Below are positions 1 to 6,863 of a DNA stretch of 11,951 bases, one piece after another. The stretch lies in contig JAAYSB010000001.1 of assembly GCA_012518475.1 (NCBI GenBank), positions 1 through 11,951 of the forward strand. Reading direction: 5' to 3'. A model generated the notes under the pieces. It was not told where the DNA came from and did not search any database. It was given only the letters and a program-made list of their open reading frames with translations. The DNA comes from Intrasporangiaceae bacterium (GTDB lineage Bacteria > Actinomycetota > Actinomycetes > Actinomycetales > Dermatophilaceae). The stretch's first letter is position 1, and every line of letters begins with the position of its first letter. The position numbers were made by a program, and so were the translations under genes.

Positions 1-416
1 AGGACGACCCCCTCACCGACGTCAGCAGTGATCCGCTGCATGAGAGTGCTTGCCATCAAACGCAATTGAGTTGCCCACGCGGTCGAGTCGCACCGGACGG
101 TCAGCGTCCCGTCCTCGAAGGTCACCGGAGCGGTATGCGCCGCCACCTCCTCGCCGACGATCGCACCCCAGCGGCCCATGACCGAGCCGGCGGCGACGTC
201 GACCTCCCAGCCGCGATCGGCGACGAGGGACTCGATCTGGTCACCGATGAGCGCGAAGTCGCGCCCGTCCTTGCGACCCTTCTTCTCCGCGCCGTGCCCG
301 ACCCGCCGAGTCCGCTGAGCCGGACTGCCCGGCCGCAGCCCGGCCTCCGCCGCCCGACCACGGGCCCGAGCGAGCGCAGCAGCAGCAGCATCGAGGTCGT
401 CATCCGGGCTGGTCAT
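1..416 (-). CDS. dciA: DciA (DUF721), helicase-associated initiation protein, 3' end cut by window edge
   Basis: Translating down from an ATG at 416 gives 138 codons without a stop before the window edge, so the C-terminus is missing. Residues 1-50 are Ala/Arg/Lys-rich and look disordered. The DUF721 core begins near residue 53 (DFALIGDQIESLVADRGW) and contains the typical stretch GRWGAIVGEEVAAHT (81-95), followed by beta-strand residues with the conserved pattern TVRCDSTAWATQLRLM (106-121). DciA proteins bind the replicative helicase DnaB and help its loading at the origin in bacteria lacking DnaC/DnaI. The start codon overlaps the recF stop (ATGA, 413-416), indicating translational coupling at the distal end of the dnaN-gnd-recF-dciA arm. 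The family call rests on these motifs plus the well-known position next to recF; the role is known from the family. Confidence 0.9.
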   Translation of the reverse strand, partial: MTSPDDDLDAAAAALARARGRAAEAGLRPGSPAQRTRRVGHGAEKKGRKDGRDFALIGDQIESLVADRGWEVDVAAGSVMGRWGAIVGEEVAAHTAPVTFEDGTLTVRCDSTAWATQLRLMASTLMQRITADVGEGVV

Positions 417-1603
417 ACTGCCTCGACCTCGCCCTTGATGACTCGGAACACCTGTCCCCCAAGGGAGCTCGGCACATCCTCACCGACGGCAGCCGTGACG
501 ATGACCTGCTCGCAGTCGCCGATCATCGCCGCAAGCCGTTCCCGCCGGCCGGTGTCGAGCTCGGCGAACACATCGTCGAGGATGAGCACCGGGTCCTCCC
601 CGAGGTCATGGCGCAGTAGCCGATAGGCGGCAAGCTTCAGCCCGAGGGCGAACGACCAGGACTCTCCGTGCGAGGCGTAGCCCTTGGCCGGCAGCTCGCC
701 GAGCCGGAGGACGACGTCGTCCCGGTGCGGTCCGACGAGGCTGACACCTCGCTCGATCTCGCTGCTGCGGACCGCCTCGAAGGACTCGAGCATGAGCTCG
801 GCCAGCGCCTCCGGCTCCGGGACCTCACCCCCTGCGATCCGGGCGGCGGCCTCCTCGTGGAGCGATGACTGATAGGTGAGCACCGCGTCACCGGCACCGT
901 CACTGACCTGGGTATAGGCCTCCGCGAGGTGTGGGGCAAGGTCCCGTAGGATCCGGAGCCGCGCGTACAGCAGCTGCGAACCGACTTGGGACAGATGGGA
1001 GTTCCACACATCGAGCGTGTGCAGCGCACTCGTTCGGGCATCGTCGGCACTCTCGTGCTCGGGACGTCTGCCTCGCACCCCCTTGCGAAGCACCGGCTGA
1101 GCCGACTTGAGGAGGGCGTTGCGCTGCTTGATGATCCGGTCGTAGTCCGCGCGCACTCCCGCCCAGCGCGGCTGACGGGCGACGATGAGGTCATCGACGA
1201 AGCGTCGGCGGGTCGAGGGGTCGCCCTTGACCAGCGCCAGATCCTCCGGCGCGAAGAGCACACTTCGCAGCACCCCGAGGATGTCCCGCGGCCGGGTCTG
1301 GGCGGCCCGTCCCAGACGTGCGCGGTTGGCCCGACCCGGATTGATCTCGAGCTCGACGAGCTGCTCGCGGCCGTCCCGCACAACGGCACAACGGATGATC
1401 GCCTGCTCGGCCCCGAACTTCACGAGGGGAGCATCGGTCGAGACCCGATGGGAGGACAGCGAAGCGATATAGCCGATCGCCTCAACGAGATTCGTCTTGC
1501 CCTGTCCGTTCTCCCCGACGAGGGTCGTGACACCGGGCGTGAGCGGCAGCTCAGCGTGCTCGTAGCTGCGGAAGCTCCCGAGAGTCAGATGACGGACATG
1601 CAC
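413..1603 (-). CDS. recF: RecF, DNA replication/repair SMC-like ATPase
   Basis: 396 aa, normal for RecF. It is an ABC/SMC-type ATPase that acts at gapped DNA with RecO and RecR to load RecA. Walker A is GENGQGKT (30-37). A RecF-typical SLVGPHRDD block lies at 288-296, the ABC signature-like stretch SHGESWSFALGLKLA at 311-325, and Walker B PVLILDDVFAELD at 338-350. The N-terminus MHVRHLTLGSFRSY is characteristic and uses a GTG start (1603-1601). No convincing Shine-Dalgarno precedes it. The gene follows gnd after a 12-bp gap and its stop overlaps the dciA start, so recF is probably co-transcribed with gnd and dciA. Nothing is truncated or unusual. Confidence 0.97.
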   Translation of the reverse strand: MHVRHLTLGSFRSYEHAELPLTPGVTTLVGENGQGKTNLVEAIGYIASLSSHRVSTDAPLVKFGAEQAIIRCAVVRDGREQLVELEINPGRANRARLGRAAQTRPRDILGVLRSVLFAPEDLALVKGDPSTRRRFVDDLIVARQPRWAGVRADYDRIIKQRNALLKSAQPVLRKGVRGRRPEHESADDARTSALHTLDVWNSHLSQVGSQLLYARLRILRDLAPHLAEAYTQVSDGAGDAVLTYQSSLHEEAAARIAGGEVPEPEALAELMLESFEAVRSSEIERGVSLVGPHRDDVVLRLGELPAKGYASHGESWSFALGLKLAAYRLLRHDLGEDPVLILDDVFAELDTGRRERLAAMIGDCEQVIVTAAVGEDVPSSLGGQVFRVIKGEVEAV

Positions 1604-1615
1604 TGCAACCGGGGC

Positions 1616-2812
1616 TCAGCTCTGGGTGGATCCGGTGCCACTCGTCGGGCCCGCCTTCGTCGCCTTCTTCGCAGCGGTCTTCGTCGCACTCGACTTCGTG
1701 GCACCGGACTTCGTCGCCGGAGCCCGCTTCGTCTCGCCCTCCCTCGTCGAGCCCGATCCGCTCGACGGCCCGGCGTGGGCGGCCTCGTCACCCTTGGAGG
1801 CGGCCTTCTGGGCGACCTTCTTCGATGTGCGTCGACCCTGGCCCGGCTCCTCCTTGGAGGCGGCCTTGGCTCGGGCGGTGTCGGCCTTCTTCGGGCCGGC
1901 CGCAGCCTGGGCCCGCAGCTCGTCACCCTCGGCGATCGTCATGACCTTGTGCCCACCGAACTGGCCACGGAGCGCGGCGACCGCCTGCATCGCGGGGCTG
2001 GATTCCTGCCGCGAGGCGAACCGGGCGAAGAGCGAGGCCGAGATGACCGGCATCGGAACGGACATCTCGATGGCCTCCTCGACGGTCCACCGGCCCTCGC
2101 CGCTGTCGGCGGTGTAGTCCGAGACGTCGTCGAGGGTCGGGTTCTCCTCCAGGGCCTTGACCATGAGGTCGAGCAGCCACGAGCGGACGACGGTGCCTCG
2201 GCTCCAGGCCTGGAACGACCCGGGCACGTCCTTGACGATCTCCTTCTTCATGAGGAGCTCATAGCCCTCGGCATAGGCGTGCATGAGGCCGTACTCGATG
2301 CCGTTGTGCACCATCTTCACGTAGTGCCCGGCGCCGACGTCCCCGGCGTGGACGAAGCCCTCCTCGCGCGGACCCTCCGGCCGGAGCGCGTCGAAGATCG
2401 GCATGGCCTTCTTGACGTTGGTCTTCGTGCCCCCGACCATGAGGCCATAGCCGTTGTCGAGTCCCCAGATACCGCCGGACACGCCACAGTCGAGATAGCC
2501 GATTCCCTTGGCCTTCAACAGCTTCTCGTGCTCGAAGTCCTCGGTGAAGCGACTGTTGCCACCGTCGATGACGAGGTCGCCTTTGTCGAGCAGCTCGCTC
2601 AGCTTGGTGATGACGTCACGGGTCGGGGCCCCGTGCGGCACCATGACCCACACGACCCGCGGACCGTCGAGCGCCTTGACCATCGCGGCCAGGGTCTTGA
2701 CGTCGGAGACCTCGGGATCGCGGTCGTACCCGACGACCTCGTGGCCCGCGCGGCGGATCCGCTCGCGCATGTTGAAGCCCATCTTGCCGAGACCGACCAG
2801 GCCGAGCTGCAT
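1616..2812 (-). CDS. gnd: 6-phosphogluconate dehydrogenase (decarboxylating, short type) with basic C-terminal tail
   Basis: This enzyme oxidatively decarboxylates 6-phosphogluconate to ribulose 5-phosphate in the pentose phosphate pathway. The Rossmann motif GLVGLGKMG is at 4-12. An Asp (D30) after the second strand (VVGYDRDP) would favour NAD+ over NADP+ (inference). Substrate-binding signatures are DGGNSRF (83-89), GVSGGIWG (110-117) and KMVHNGIEYG (166-175, catalytic Lys and Asn region). The conserved core ends near residue 298, as in the roughly 300-residue short GndA-like enzymes. Residues 300-398 are an extra low-complexity tail rich in Lys, Ala, Thr, Ser and Gly, with ATK/AAK repeats and a duplicated AGPxSGxGST module at 347 and 387. 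The ATG start at 2812 is preceded by AAAGGGG on the minus strand. It sits between dnaN and recF, as in other actinobacteria. Confidence 0.95.
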   Translation of the reverse strand: MQLGLVGLGKMGFNMRERIRRAGHEVVGYDRDPEVSDVKTLAAMVKALDGPRVVWVMVPHGAPTRDVITKLSELLDKGDLVIDGGNSRFTEDFEHEKLLKAKGIGYLDCGVSGGIWGLDNGYGLMVGGTKTNVKKAMPIFDALRPEGPREEGFVHAGDVGAGHYVKMVHNGIEYGLMHAYAEGYELLMKKEIVKDVPGSFQAWSRGTVVRSWLLDLMVKALEENPTLDDVSDYTADSGEGRWTVEEAIEMSVPMPVISASLFARFASRQESSPAMQAVAALRGQFGGHKVMTIAEGDELRAQAAAGPKKADTARAKAASKEEPGQGRRTSKKVAQKAASKGDEAAHAGPSSGSGSTREGETKRAPATKSGATKSSATKTAAKKATKAGPTSGTGSTQS

Positions 2813-2840
2813 GACTGCCCCTTTGTTCCGGTGACGAGGA

Positions 2841-2864
2841 GGTATGCGGTGCGCGCCGCATACC
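2841..2864. repeat. Perfect inverted repeat in the dnaN-gnd gap
   Basis: Arms GGTATGCGG (2841-2849) and CCGCATACC (2856-2864) are exact reverse complements around a 6-base loop. The hairpin occupies most of the 68-bp space between the dnaN stop and the gnd start. No T-tract follows in the minus-strand direction of transcription, so it is not a textbook intrinsic terminator. It may be an RNA processing or attenuation hairpin, or a palindromic protein site. Confidence 0.7.
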
Positions 2865-2880
2865 GGTTCCGTTCAGTCTG

Positions 2881-4017
2881 TCAGTTGGCGAACCTGACCG
2901 GCATGAGGACGTAGCGGTAGCTCGCGTCGGCCTCGCCGTCCTCGTCCTCCTGGCCCGAGAGCACCGCCGGGCGGCTGGCCTGGGTGAAGGACAGGCGGGA
3001 GAACGGTGTCCCGACGGCGCCGAGGCCGTCGAGGAGGAAGTGCGGGTTGAAGGCGATCTCGATCTCCGGGCCGGTGATCTCGGCGCCGACGGCCTCGGAG
3101 GCCTGGGCGTCCTCACCGGTGCCGGCCTCGATCGTCACCTGGCCGTCGGCGAAGCGCAGCCGGACCGGGGTGTTGCGCTCCGCGACGAGGGAGACGCGCT
3201 TGACGGCCTCGACGAGCTCGTGGGTGCTGATGACCGCCTCGGTCTCGCTGCTCGTCGGGAAGATCGAGGTGACCTTGGGGTACTCACCGTCGAGCAGTCG
3301 GGAGGTGGTGCGCCGCGAACCGGCCTCGAAGCCGATGAGGCCGTCGTTGCTGCCCTCGGAGCCTAGAGCCAGGTCGACCGAGGCCGACGCCCCGAGGGCA
3401 CGGGCGGTCTCACTGAGGGTGCGGGCGGGGATGAGCCCGACATAGGAGGTGTCGGTGGCGCTCGGGCGCCAGGTGAGCTCGCGCATCGCCAGGCGGTAGC
3501 GGTCGGTGGCGAGCAGGGTCATCTTGTCGCCCTCGATCTCGACGCGCACGCCGGTGAGGATCGGGAGGGTGTCACCGCGGTCGGCTGCGATGGACACCTG
3601 GGCGACGGCCTGGGTGAAGGCCTGGCCGTCGATCGAGCCGGAGGCCTCGGGCGCGACCGGCAGGCTGGGGTAGTCGCCGACCGGCATCTGGAGGAGGCTG
3701 AACCGGCTCGAGCCGCACGAGACCTCGACCTTGCTGCCCGTCGCGGCGACCTCGATCGGCTTGTTCGGCAGGTTCCGGGAGATGTCGGCCAGGAGCCGGC
3801 CGAGCACGAGAACGGTGCCGCCCTCCTCGACGTCGGCCTCGACACTGACCTTGGCGGAGACCTCGTAGTCGAACGCCGAGAGCGTGATGGTGCCGGCATC
3901 GGCGTCAGCCGAGAGCAGCACACCGGCGAGCACCGGGACCGGGGGCCGGGCCGGGAGGCCTCGGGCCACCCACGTCACAGCGTCGGCAAGGGTGTCGCGT
4001 TCAACCCTGAACTTCAC
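2881..4017 (-). CDS. dnaN: DNA polymerase III beta subunit (sliding clamp)
   Basis: 378 aa, normal for bacterial beta clamps, which dimerise into a ring that tethers Pol III and other partners to DNA. Recognisable blocks are the N-terminal MKFRVERDTLADAVTWVARG, PVPVLAGVLL (27-36), FSLLQMPVGDYPSLP (106-120), LLATDRYRLAMRE (about 168-180), and the C-terminal YRYVLMPVRF that forms part of the partner-binding cleft. A short acidic stretch (GQEDEDGEADAS) precedes this C-terminal strand, a position where actinobacterial clamps vary. The start is GTG (4017-4015), with AAGGA 8-10 bases upstream on the minus strand. It is transcribed away from oriC, with gnd, recF and dciA downstream on the same strand. 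Confidence 0.97.
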   Translation of the reverse strand: MKFRVERDTLADAVTWVARGLPARPPVPVLAGVLLSADADAGTITLSAFDYEVSAKVSVEADVEEGGTVLVLGRLLADISRNLPNKPIEVAATGSKVEVSCGSSRFSLLQMPVGDYPSLPVAPEASGSIDGQAFTQAVAQVSIAADRGDTLPILTGVRVEIEGDKMTLLATDRYRLAMRELTWRPSATDTSYVGLIPARTLSETARALGASASVDLALGSEGSNDGLIGFEAGSRRTTSRLLDGEYPKVTSIFPTSSETEAVISTHELVEAVKRVSLVAERNTPVRLRFADGQVTIEAGTGEDAQASEAVGAEITGPEIEIAFNPHFLLDGLGAVGTPFSRLSFTQASRPAVLSGQEDEDGEADASYRYVLMPVRFAN

Positions 4018-4355
4018 GAGGACCGTCCTTCGTCGTCACATCATGCTGGGCGCAGGCTCTGTCATGAGCATGCCCAGTCCGTCGTTGTCCCGCGCGCCAC
4101 CGCGGTCCGCACCGGGTGCGGCTCGGAGGAGCTACAGGCGGACGGACTCGCGCGTCACACACGCGTGGGAGAGTCAGTCTTGCACGTCATCGCGGTCTCC
4201 GTGCGGTCGGCGCCGGAAATTGTGTGATCCTGCGCCTCCCGCTTCTCAGATCGCCGGACACCACCCGCCTCACCGGGTCCCCCCGGCCGGTCAGCTCCCA
4301 GTGTTGTCGGGGCCCAGAACTCCATCTCTCTAGGTCTCGTAGTCATCATCGGTGC

Positions 4356-4373
4356 TGTGGATCCTGTGGAAAT
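4356..4373 (-). promoter_or_regulatory. Two abutting weak DnaA-like boxes
   Basis: Reading the minus strand, ATTTCCACA (4373-4365) is directly followed by GGATCCACA (4364-4356). Both keep TCCACA but deviate in the first two or three bases. They mark the dnaN-proximal edge of the box cluster. Confidence 0.5.
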
Positions 4374-4408
4374 CTCACGTTTATGCAGGTCAGACGGCAT
4401 CCCGAGGA

Positions 4409-4462
4409 TGTGGACGGCCGGCGGACGGAGCCTCAGCAGAACGATGGACGGTGTGGACGGCC
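4409..4462 (-). promoter_or_regulatory. Pair of weak DnaA-like boxes within an 11-bp direct repeat
   Basis: TGTGGACGGCC occurs at 4409-4419 and again at 4452-4462, 43 bp apart, about four helical turns. On the minus strand each holds CCGTCCACA, two mismatches from TTGTCCACA. They may be low-affinity DnaA sites on the same DNA face. Confidence 0.45.
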
Positions 4463-4467
4463 AGATG

Positions 4468-4488
4468 TTGTCCACAGCACTATCCCCA
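4468..4488 (+). promoter_or_regulatory. DnaA box doublet (strong plus weak)
   Basis: TTGTCCACA (4468-4476), an exact match to the high-GC actinobacterial consensus, is followed after a 3-bp spacer by CTATCCCCA (4480-4488), two mismatches off. Both are on the same strand with a 12-bp pitch. Confidence 0.75.
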
Positions 4489-4600
4489 GAGTGGGAGTGT
4501 TTACCCACGCGTCACCCGGCGTTTCGCACAGCAGCCACTCAGCAGATCAACATCGAGCCGACGGCGGTGACTCGTCTGGGCGGGCACGCCATACACAGGG

Positions 4601-4609
4601 TTATCCCCA
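4601..4609 (+). promoter_or_regulatory. DnaA box TTATCCCCA
   Basis: One mismatch from TTATCCACA. A degenerate CCATACACA lies 12 bp upstream (4589-4597), and an opposite-strand weak box TGCTCCACA lies just downstream (4620-4612). Confidence 0.65.
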
Positions 4610-4642
4610 GTTGTGGAGCACGGCGGCGCGAGTCCGACGGCT

Positions 4643-4651
4643 TTCTCCACA
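4643..4651 (+). promoter_or_regulatory. DnaA box TTCTCCACA, left arm of a palindromic pair
   Basis: It matches TTNTCCACA and faces an identical box on the opposite strand at 4656-4664 across a 4-bp spacer, forming a perfect 9-bp inverted repeat. Confidence 0.75.
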
Positions 4652-4655
4652 CAGA

Positions 4656-4676
4656 TGTGGAGAACCCTGTGGATAA
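4656..4676 (-). promoter_or_regulatory. DnaA box doublet next to dnaA 3' end
   Basis: On the minus strand a perfect TTATCCACA (4676-4668) is followed after 3 bp by TTCTCCACA (4664-4656), giving a 12-bp pitch. This is the best doublet in the origin and lies about 65 bp from the dnaA stop. Confidence 0.85.
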
Positions 4677-4742
4677 CTGCCGTGAACGGTGTGACTCGTG
4701 TGGTCGGCGCCACACCCGCGACGGCACGGGTTCCGGGCAGCC

Positions 4743-6332
4743 TCAGATCGCCTGTTGCTTGATCCGGTTGGTCAGCTCGGTGACCTGGTTGAAGATCGCG
4801 CGACGTTCGGTCATGAGCTGGCCGATCTTCTTGTTGGCGTGGATGACGGTCGTGTGGTCGCGGCCGTTGAAGTGCTCGCCGATGGAGATCAGCGAGAGCT
4901 CGGTCAGCTCACGGCACAGATACATCGCGATCTGCCGGGCTGTGACGAGCACGCGCGAGCGGGACGGACCCTTGAGGTCCTCGAGGGCCAGCCCGAAGTA
5001 GTCAGAGGTCGCCGCCAGGATGAGCGAGGCCGTGATCTGGCTCCCACCCTCGCCTGGAATGAGGTCGCGCAGCACGGTCTCGGCCAGGGCCATGTCGACC
5101 GGCTGGCGGTTCAGGCTCGCAAAGGCGGTGACACGGATGAGGGCACCCTCGAGCTCACGGATGTTCGAGGAGATCCGTGAGGCGATGAACTCCATGACGT
5201 CATCGGGGACCGAGAGGTTCTCCTGGATGGCCTTCTTGCGCAGGATCGCGATCCGGGTCTCGAGGTCCGGCGGCTGGACGTCGGTGATCAGACCCCACTC
5301 GAAGCGGGACCGCATCCGGTCCTCGAAGCCGTTGAGCGACTTCGGGGGCACGTCGGAGGTGATGACGACCTGCTTGTTCGCGTTGTGCAGGGTGTTGAAG
5401 GTGTGGAAGAACTCCTCCTGGGTCTGCATCTTCCCGGAGAGGAACTGGATGTCGTCGATGAGCAGGACGTCGACATCGCGGTAGCGGCGCTGGAAGTTCG
5501 CGGCCTTGTCATCGCGGATGCTGTTGATGAAGTCGTTGGTGAACTCCTCGGAGTTCACGTAGCGGACCCGCACGTGGGAGTACAGCCGCCGCGCGTAGTG
5601 ACCGATCGCGTGCAGCAGGTGGGTCTTGCCCAGCCCGGACTCGCCATAGATGAACAGCGGGTTATAGGCCTTGGCCGGGGCCTCGGCGACCGCGACTGCC
5701 GCTGCGTGGGCGAACCGGTTCGAGGAGCCGATGACGAAGCGCTCGAAGATGTACTTCGGGTTGAGGTGGGTGGCCTCCATGGGCTCGAGCTCGCCCTGCG
5801 GGGGCCGCGGCGGGGGGACGAAGTCGATGACGTCACCGTCGTTCTGTGGCCCGGACTCCGAGAGGGTTCGGTCCCGCGGCAGCAGGTCTCCCTCGTTGAC
5901 GACGAACAGCTGCGTGTCGCCCGAGGTGCCGGAGAACCGCTCGGTCGTGGGCGACTGGGCCGGCTTCGTGGTCGCGGGACCCACCTCGCCCTGGTCGACG
6001 ACGACGCCGTCGCCGGAAGCAGGTCCGTCGAAGGAGGGCTCGAAGTGCTCCTCGACGGTGTTCATCGAGGCATCCACCGTCACGGCGATGCTTGCCGGGG
6101 AGCTCAGACCGAGGGTCTCGGTGAGCGCATCGGCGATCGGCTCACGCAGAGTGCGCTCGACGATGTCCTTGGTGAAGTCGTTCGGCACGGCGATGATCGC
6201 GGTCGACTCGAGCATGCCGCGCAGGGAAGCCTGCTGGAGGAACGCCCGCTGCTGAGGCAGGAGTCCGCGATTGTCGAGGTGCTCGTGGACGTTCTTCCAG
6301 ACCTGTCCGTAGTCGACAGCGCTGTCCGGCAC
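4743..6332 (-). CDS. dnaA: Chromosomal replication initiator protein DnaA
   Basis: 529 aa. Domain I is about 5-90 (VDYGQVWKNVHEHL start). A variable acidic/Pro-rich linker spans about 91-185. The AAA+ domain has Walker A GESGLGKT (230-237), Walker B VLLIDDIQFL (289-298) and an arginine-finger region RMRSRF (339-344). The C-terminal HTH carries the DnaA signature GRDHTTVIHANKKI (490-503), which reads the 9-mer boxes. The start codon is GTG (6332-6330), supported by the normal domain I N-terminus immediately after it. ATP-bound DnaA oligomerises on oriC and opens the duplex. It is transcribed from a promoter near 6445-6473, and a perfect DnaA box just beyond the predicted start point suggests autoregulation (inference). 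Confidence 0.98.
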   Translation of the reverse strand: MPDSAVDYGQVWKNVHEHLDNRGLLPQQRAFLQQASLRGMLESTAIIAVPNDFTKDIVERTLREPIADALTETLGLSSPASIAVTVDASMNTVEEHFEPSFDGPASGDGVVVDQGEVGPATTKPAQSPTTERFSGTSGDTQLFVVNEGDLLPRDRTLSESGPQNDGDVIDFVPPPRPPQGELEPMEATHLNPKYIFERFVIGSSNRFAHAAAVAVAEAPAKAYNPLFIYGESGLGKTHLLHAIGHYARRLYSHVRVRYVNSEEFTNDFINSIRDDKAANFQRRYRDVDVLLIDDIQFLSGKMQTQEEFFHTFNTLHNANKQVVITSDVPPKSLNGFEDRMRSRFEWGLITDVQPPDLETRIAILRKKAIQENLSVPDDVMEFIASRISSNIRELEGALIRVTAFASLNRQPVDMALAETVLRDLIPGEGGSQITASLILAATSDYFGLALEDLKGPSRSRVLVTARQIAMYLCRELTELSLISIGEHFNGRDHTTVIHANKKIGQLMTERRAIFNQVTELTNRIKQQAI

Positions 6333-6368
6333 GGGCGCTCAGCTCACTTCCCAAGGTTGGTGGAGTAC

Positions 6369-6389
6369 CTTTCCACACCTTTGTCCACA
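6369..6389 (+). promoter_or_regulatory. DnaA box doublet in the dnaA leader
   Basis: CTTTCCACA (6369-6377, one mismatch) and perfect TTGTCCACA (6381-6389) share a strand with a 3-bp spacer and 12-bp pitch. They fall between the predicted dnaA transcription start and its GTG, a position suited to DnaA autorepression. Confidence 0.75.
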
Positions 6390-6426
6390 AATGGGCATAA
6401 GCGTCAGGCCGGTACGGAATCGCGGG

Positions 6427-6435
6427 TTATCCACA
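6427..6435 (+). promoter_or_regulatory. DnaA box TTATCCACA at the dnaA promoter
   Basis: An exact consensus box. Its edge lies about 10 bp beyond the -10 of the predicted dnaA promoter, so bound DnaA would cover the start region. Confidence 0.8.
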
Positions 6436-6444
6436 ACCCGAGTG

Positions 6445-6473
6445 ACGGTACCTGTCCAAATCGCACAACTCAA
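6445..6473 (-). promoter_or_regulatory. Predicted dnaA promoter
   Basis: On the minus strand a -35 TTGAGT (6473-6468) and a -10 TACCGT (6450-6445) are separated by 17 bp, matching an actinobacterial housekeeping promoter. The predicted start is near 6438, giving a leader of about 105 nt. The -10 hexamer is identical to that of the divergent rpmH promoter. Confidence 0.6.
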
Positions 6474-6512
6474 TCGGCAGACCTGATTATGTGGGAAACT
6501 TCCGCAGATCGA

Positions 6513-6567
6513 CGGCGTGTCTCGGCGTGTCCTACCCCGCCGGGTCGCCCCGGCAGGGTAGGGGGAC
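6513..6567. repeat. Direct-repeat pair and imperfect strong hairpin between divergent promoters
   Basis: CGGCGTGTC occurs at 6513-6521 and 6523-6531, a 10-bp period. The second copy runs into an inverted repeat. Its arms are GTCC/TACCC/c/GCCGGG (6529-6544) and CCCGGC/a/GGGTA/ggg/GGAC (6549-6567), with a 4-base loop, one mismatch and a 3-base bulge. It lies between the dnaA and rpmH promoters. There is no T-tract and no convergent gene, so it may be an operator or insulator rather than a terminator. Confidence 0.55.
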
Positions 6568-6591
6568 GACGTCGTTCGCGCCCTCGCCCGT

Positions 6592-6621
6592 TTGACCGGT
6601 CCGCGGGGACTCGCGTACCGT
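6592..6621 (+). promoter_or_regulatory. Predicted rpmH promoter
   Basis: TTGACC (6592-6597) and TACCGT (6616-6621) with an 18-bp spacer form the best housekeeping-type promoter in the window. The expected start is near 6628, leaving about 235 nt of untranslated leader before rpmH. It would drive rpmH-rnpA and probably yidD-yidC. Confidence 0.65.
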
Positions 6622-6863
6622 TGTGCAGTCTGGCCAGGCGACTTGTCGTCCCGGCCGTTTTCGCCTGCTGACACTGTCCAGGACGCGGCGCGCACCACAT
6701 ACCTCCTCGGCACGATGCATAGGCAGCCCAGGGGTATGCGCGGAGCCGCTCGGCCGGTGGTGTCGCCTGACGATCACGGCCGGTCCGCACCCGCTGACCA
6801 GGCCACTGAAGACCAGCACCACACACAGATCGAGCCAGGCTCGACCGGACGAAAGTCAAGACC

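Larger units (their letters stand above)
4018..4742. other. oriC: Probable chromosomal replication origin (oriC), dnaA-dnaN intergenic region
   Basis: This 725-bp gene-free stretch between dnaN and dnaA is where actinobacterial oriC lies. DnaA-box-like 9-mers cluster in 4356-4676: perfect TTGTCCACA at 4468 and TTATCCACA at 4668 (minus), TTCTCCACA at 4643 (plus) and 4656 (minus), TTATCCCCA at 4601, and weaker ones at 4356, 4365, 4409, 4452, 4480 and 4612. The dnaN-proximal half (4018-4350) shows no good boxes and should hold the dnaN promoter and leader; I could not identify a convincing -10/-35 pair there. There is no pronounced AT-rich unwinding tract, as is usual for high-GC origins. Confidence 0.88.

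Noticed and set aside
986..2914. Long 642-codon plus-strand open frame opposite recF and gnd
   Set aside because: It lies antisense to two clear genes, has no recognisable domain, and reflects GC-rich third-position bias; a shadow frame.
4332..4356. Possible DnaA-trio unwinding motif (TCATCATC) next to the boxes at 4356-4373
   Set aside because: The triplets are in the wrong sense for the known TAG-type trio array and only one TAG is present.
5385..6671. 428-codon plus-strand open frame opposite dnaA
   Set aside because: Antisense to the well-conserved dnaA, low-complexity composition, and it crosses the dnaA promoter region.
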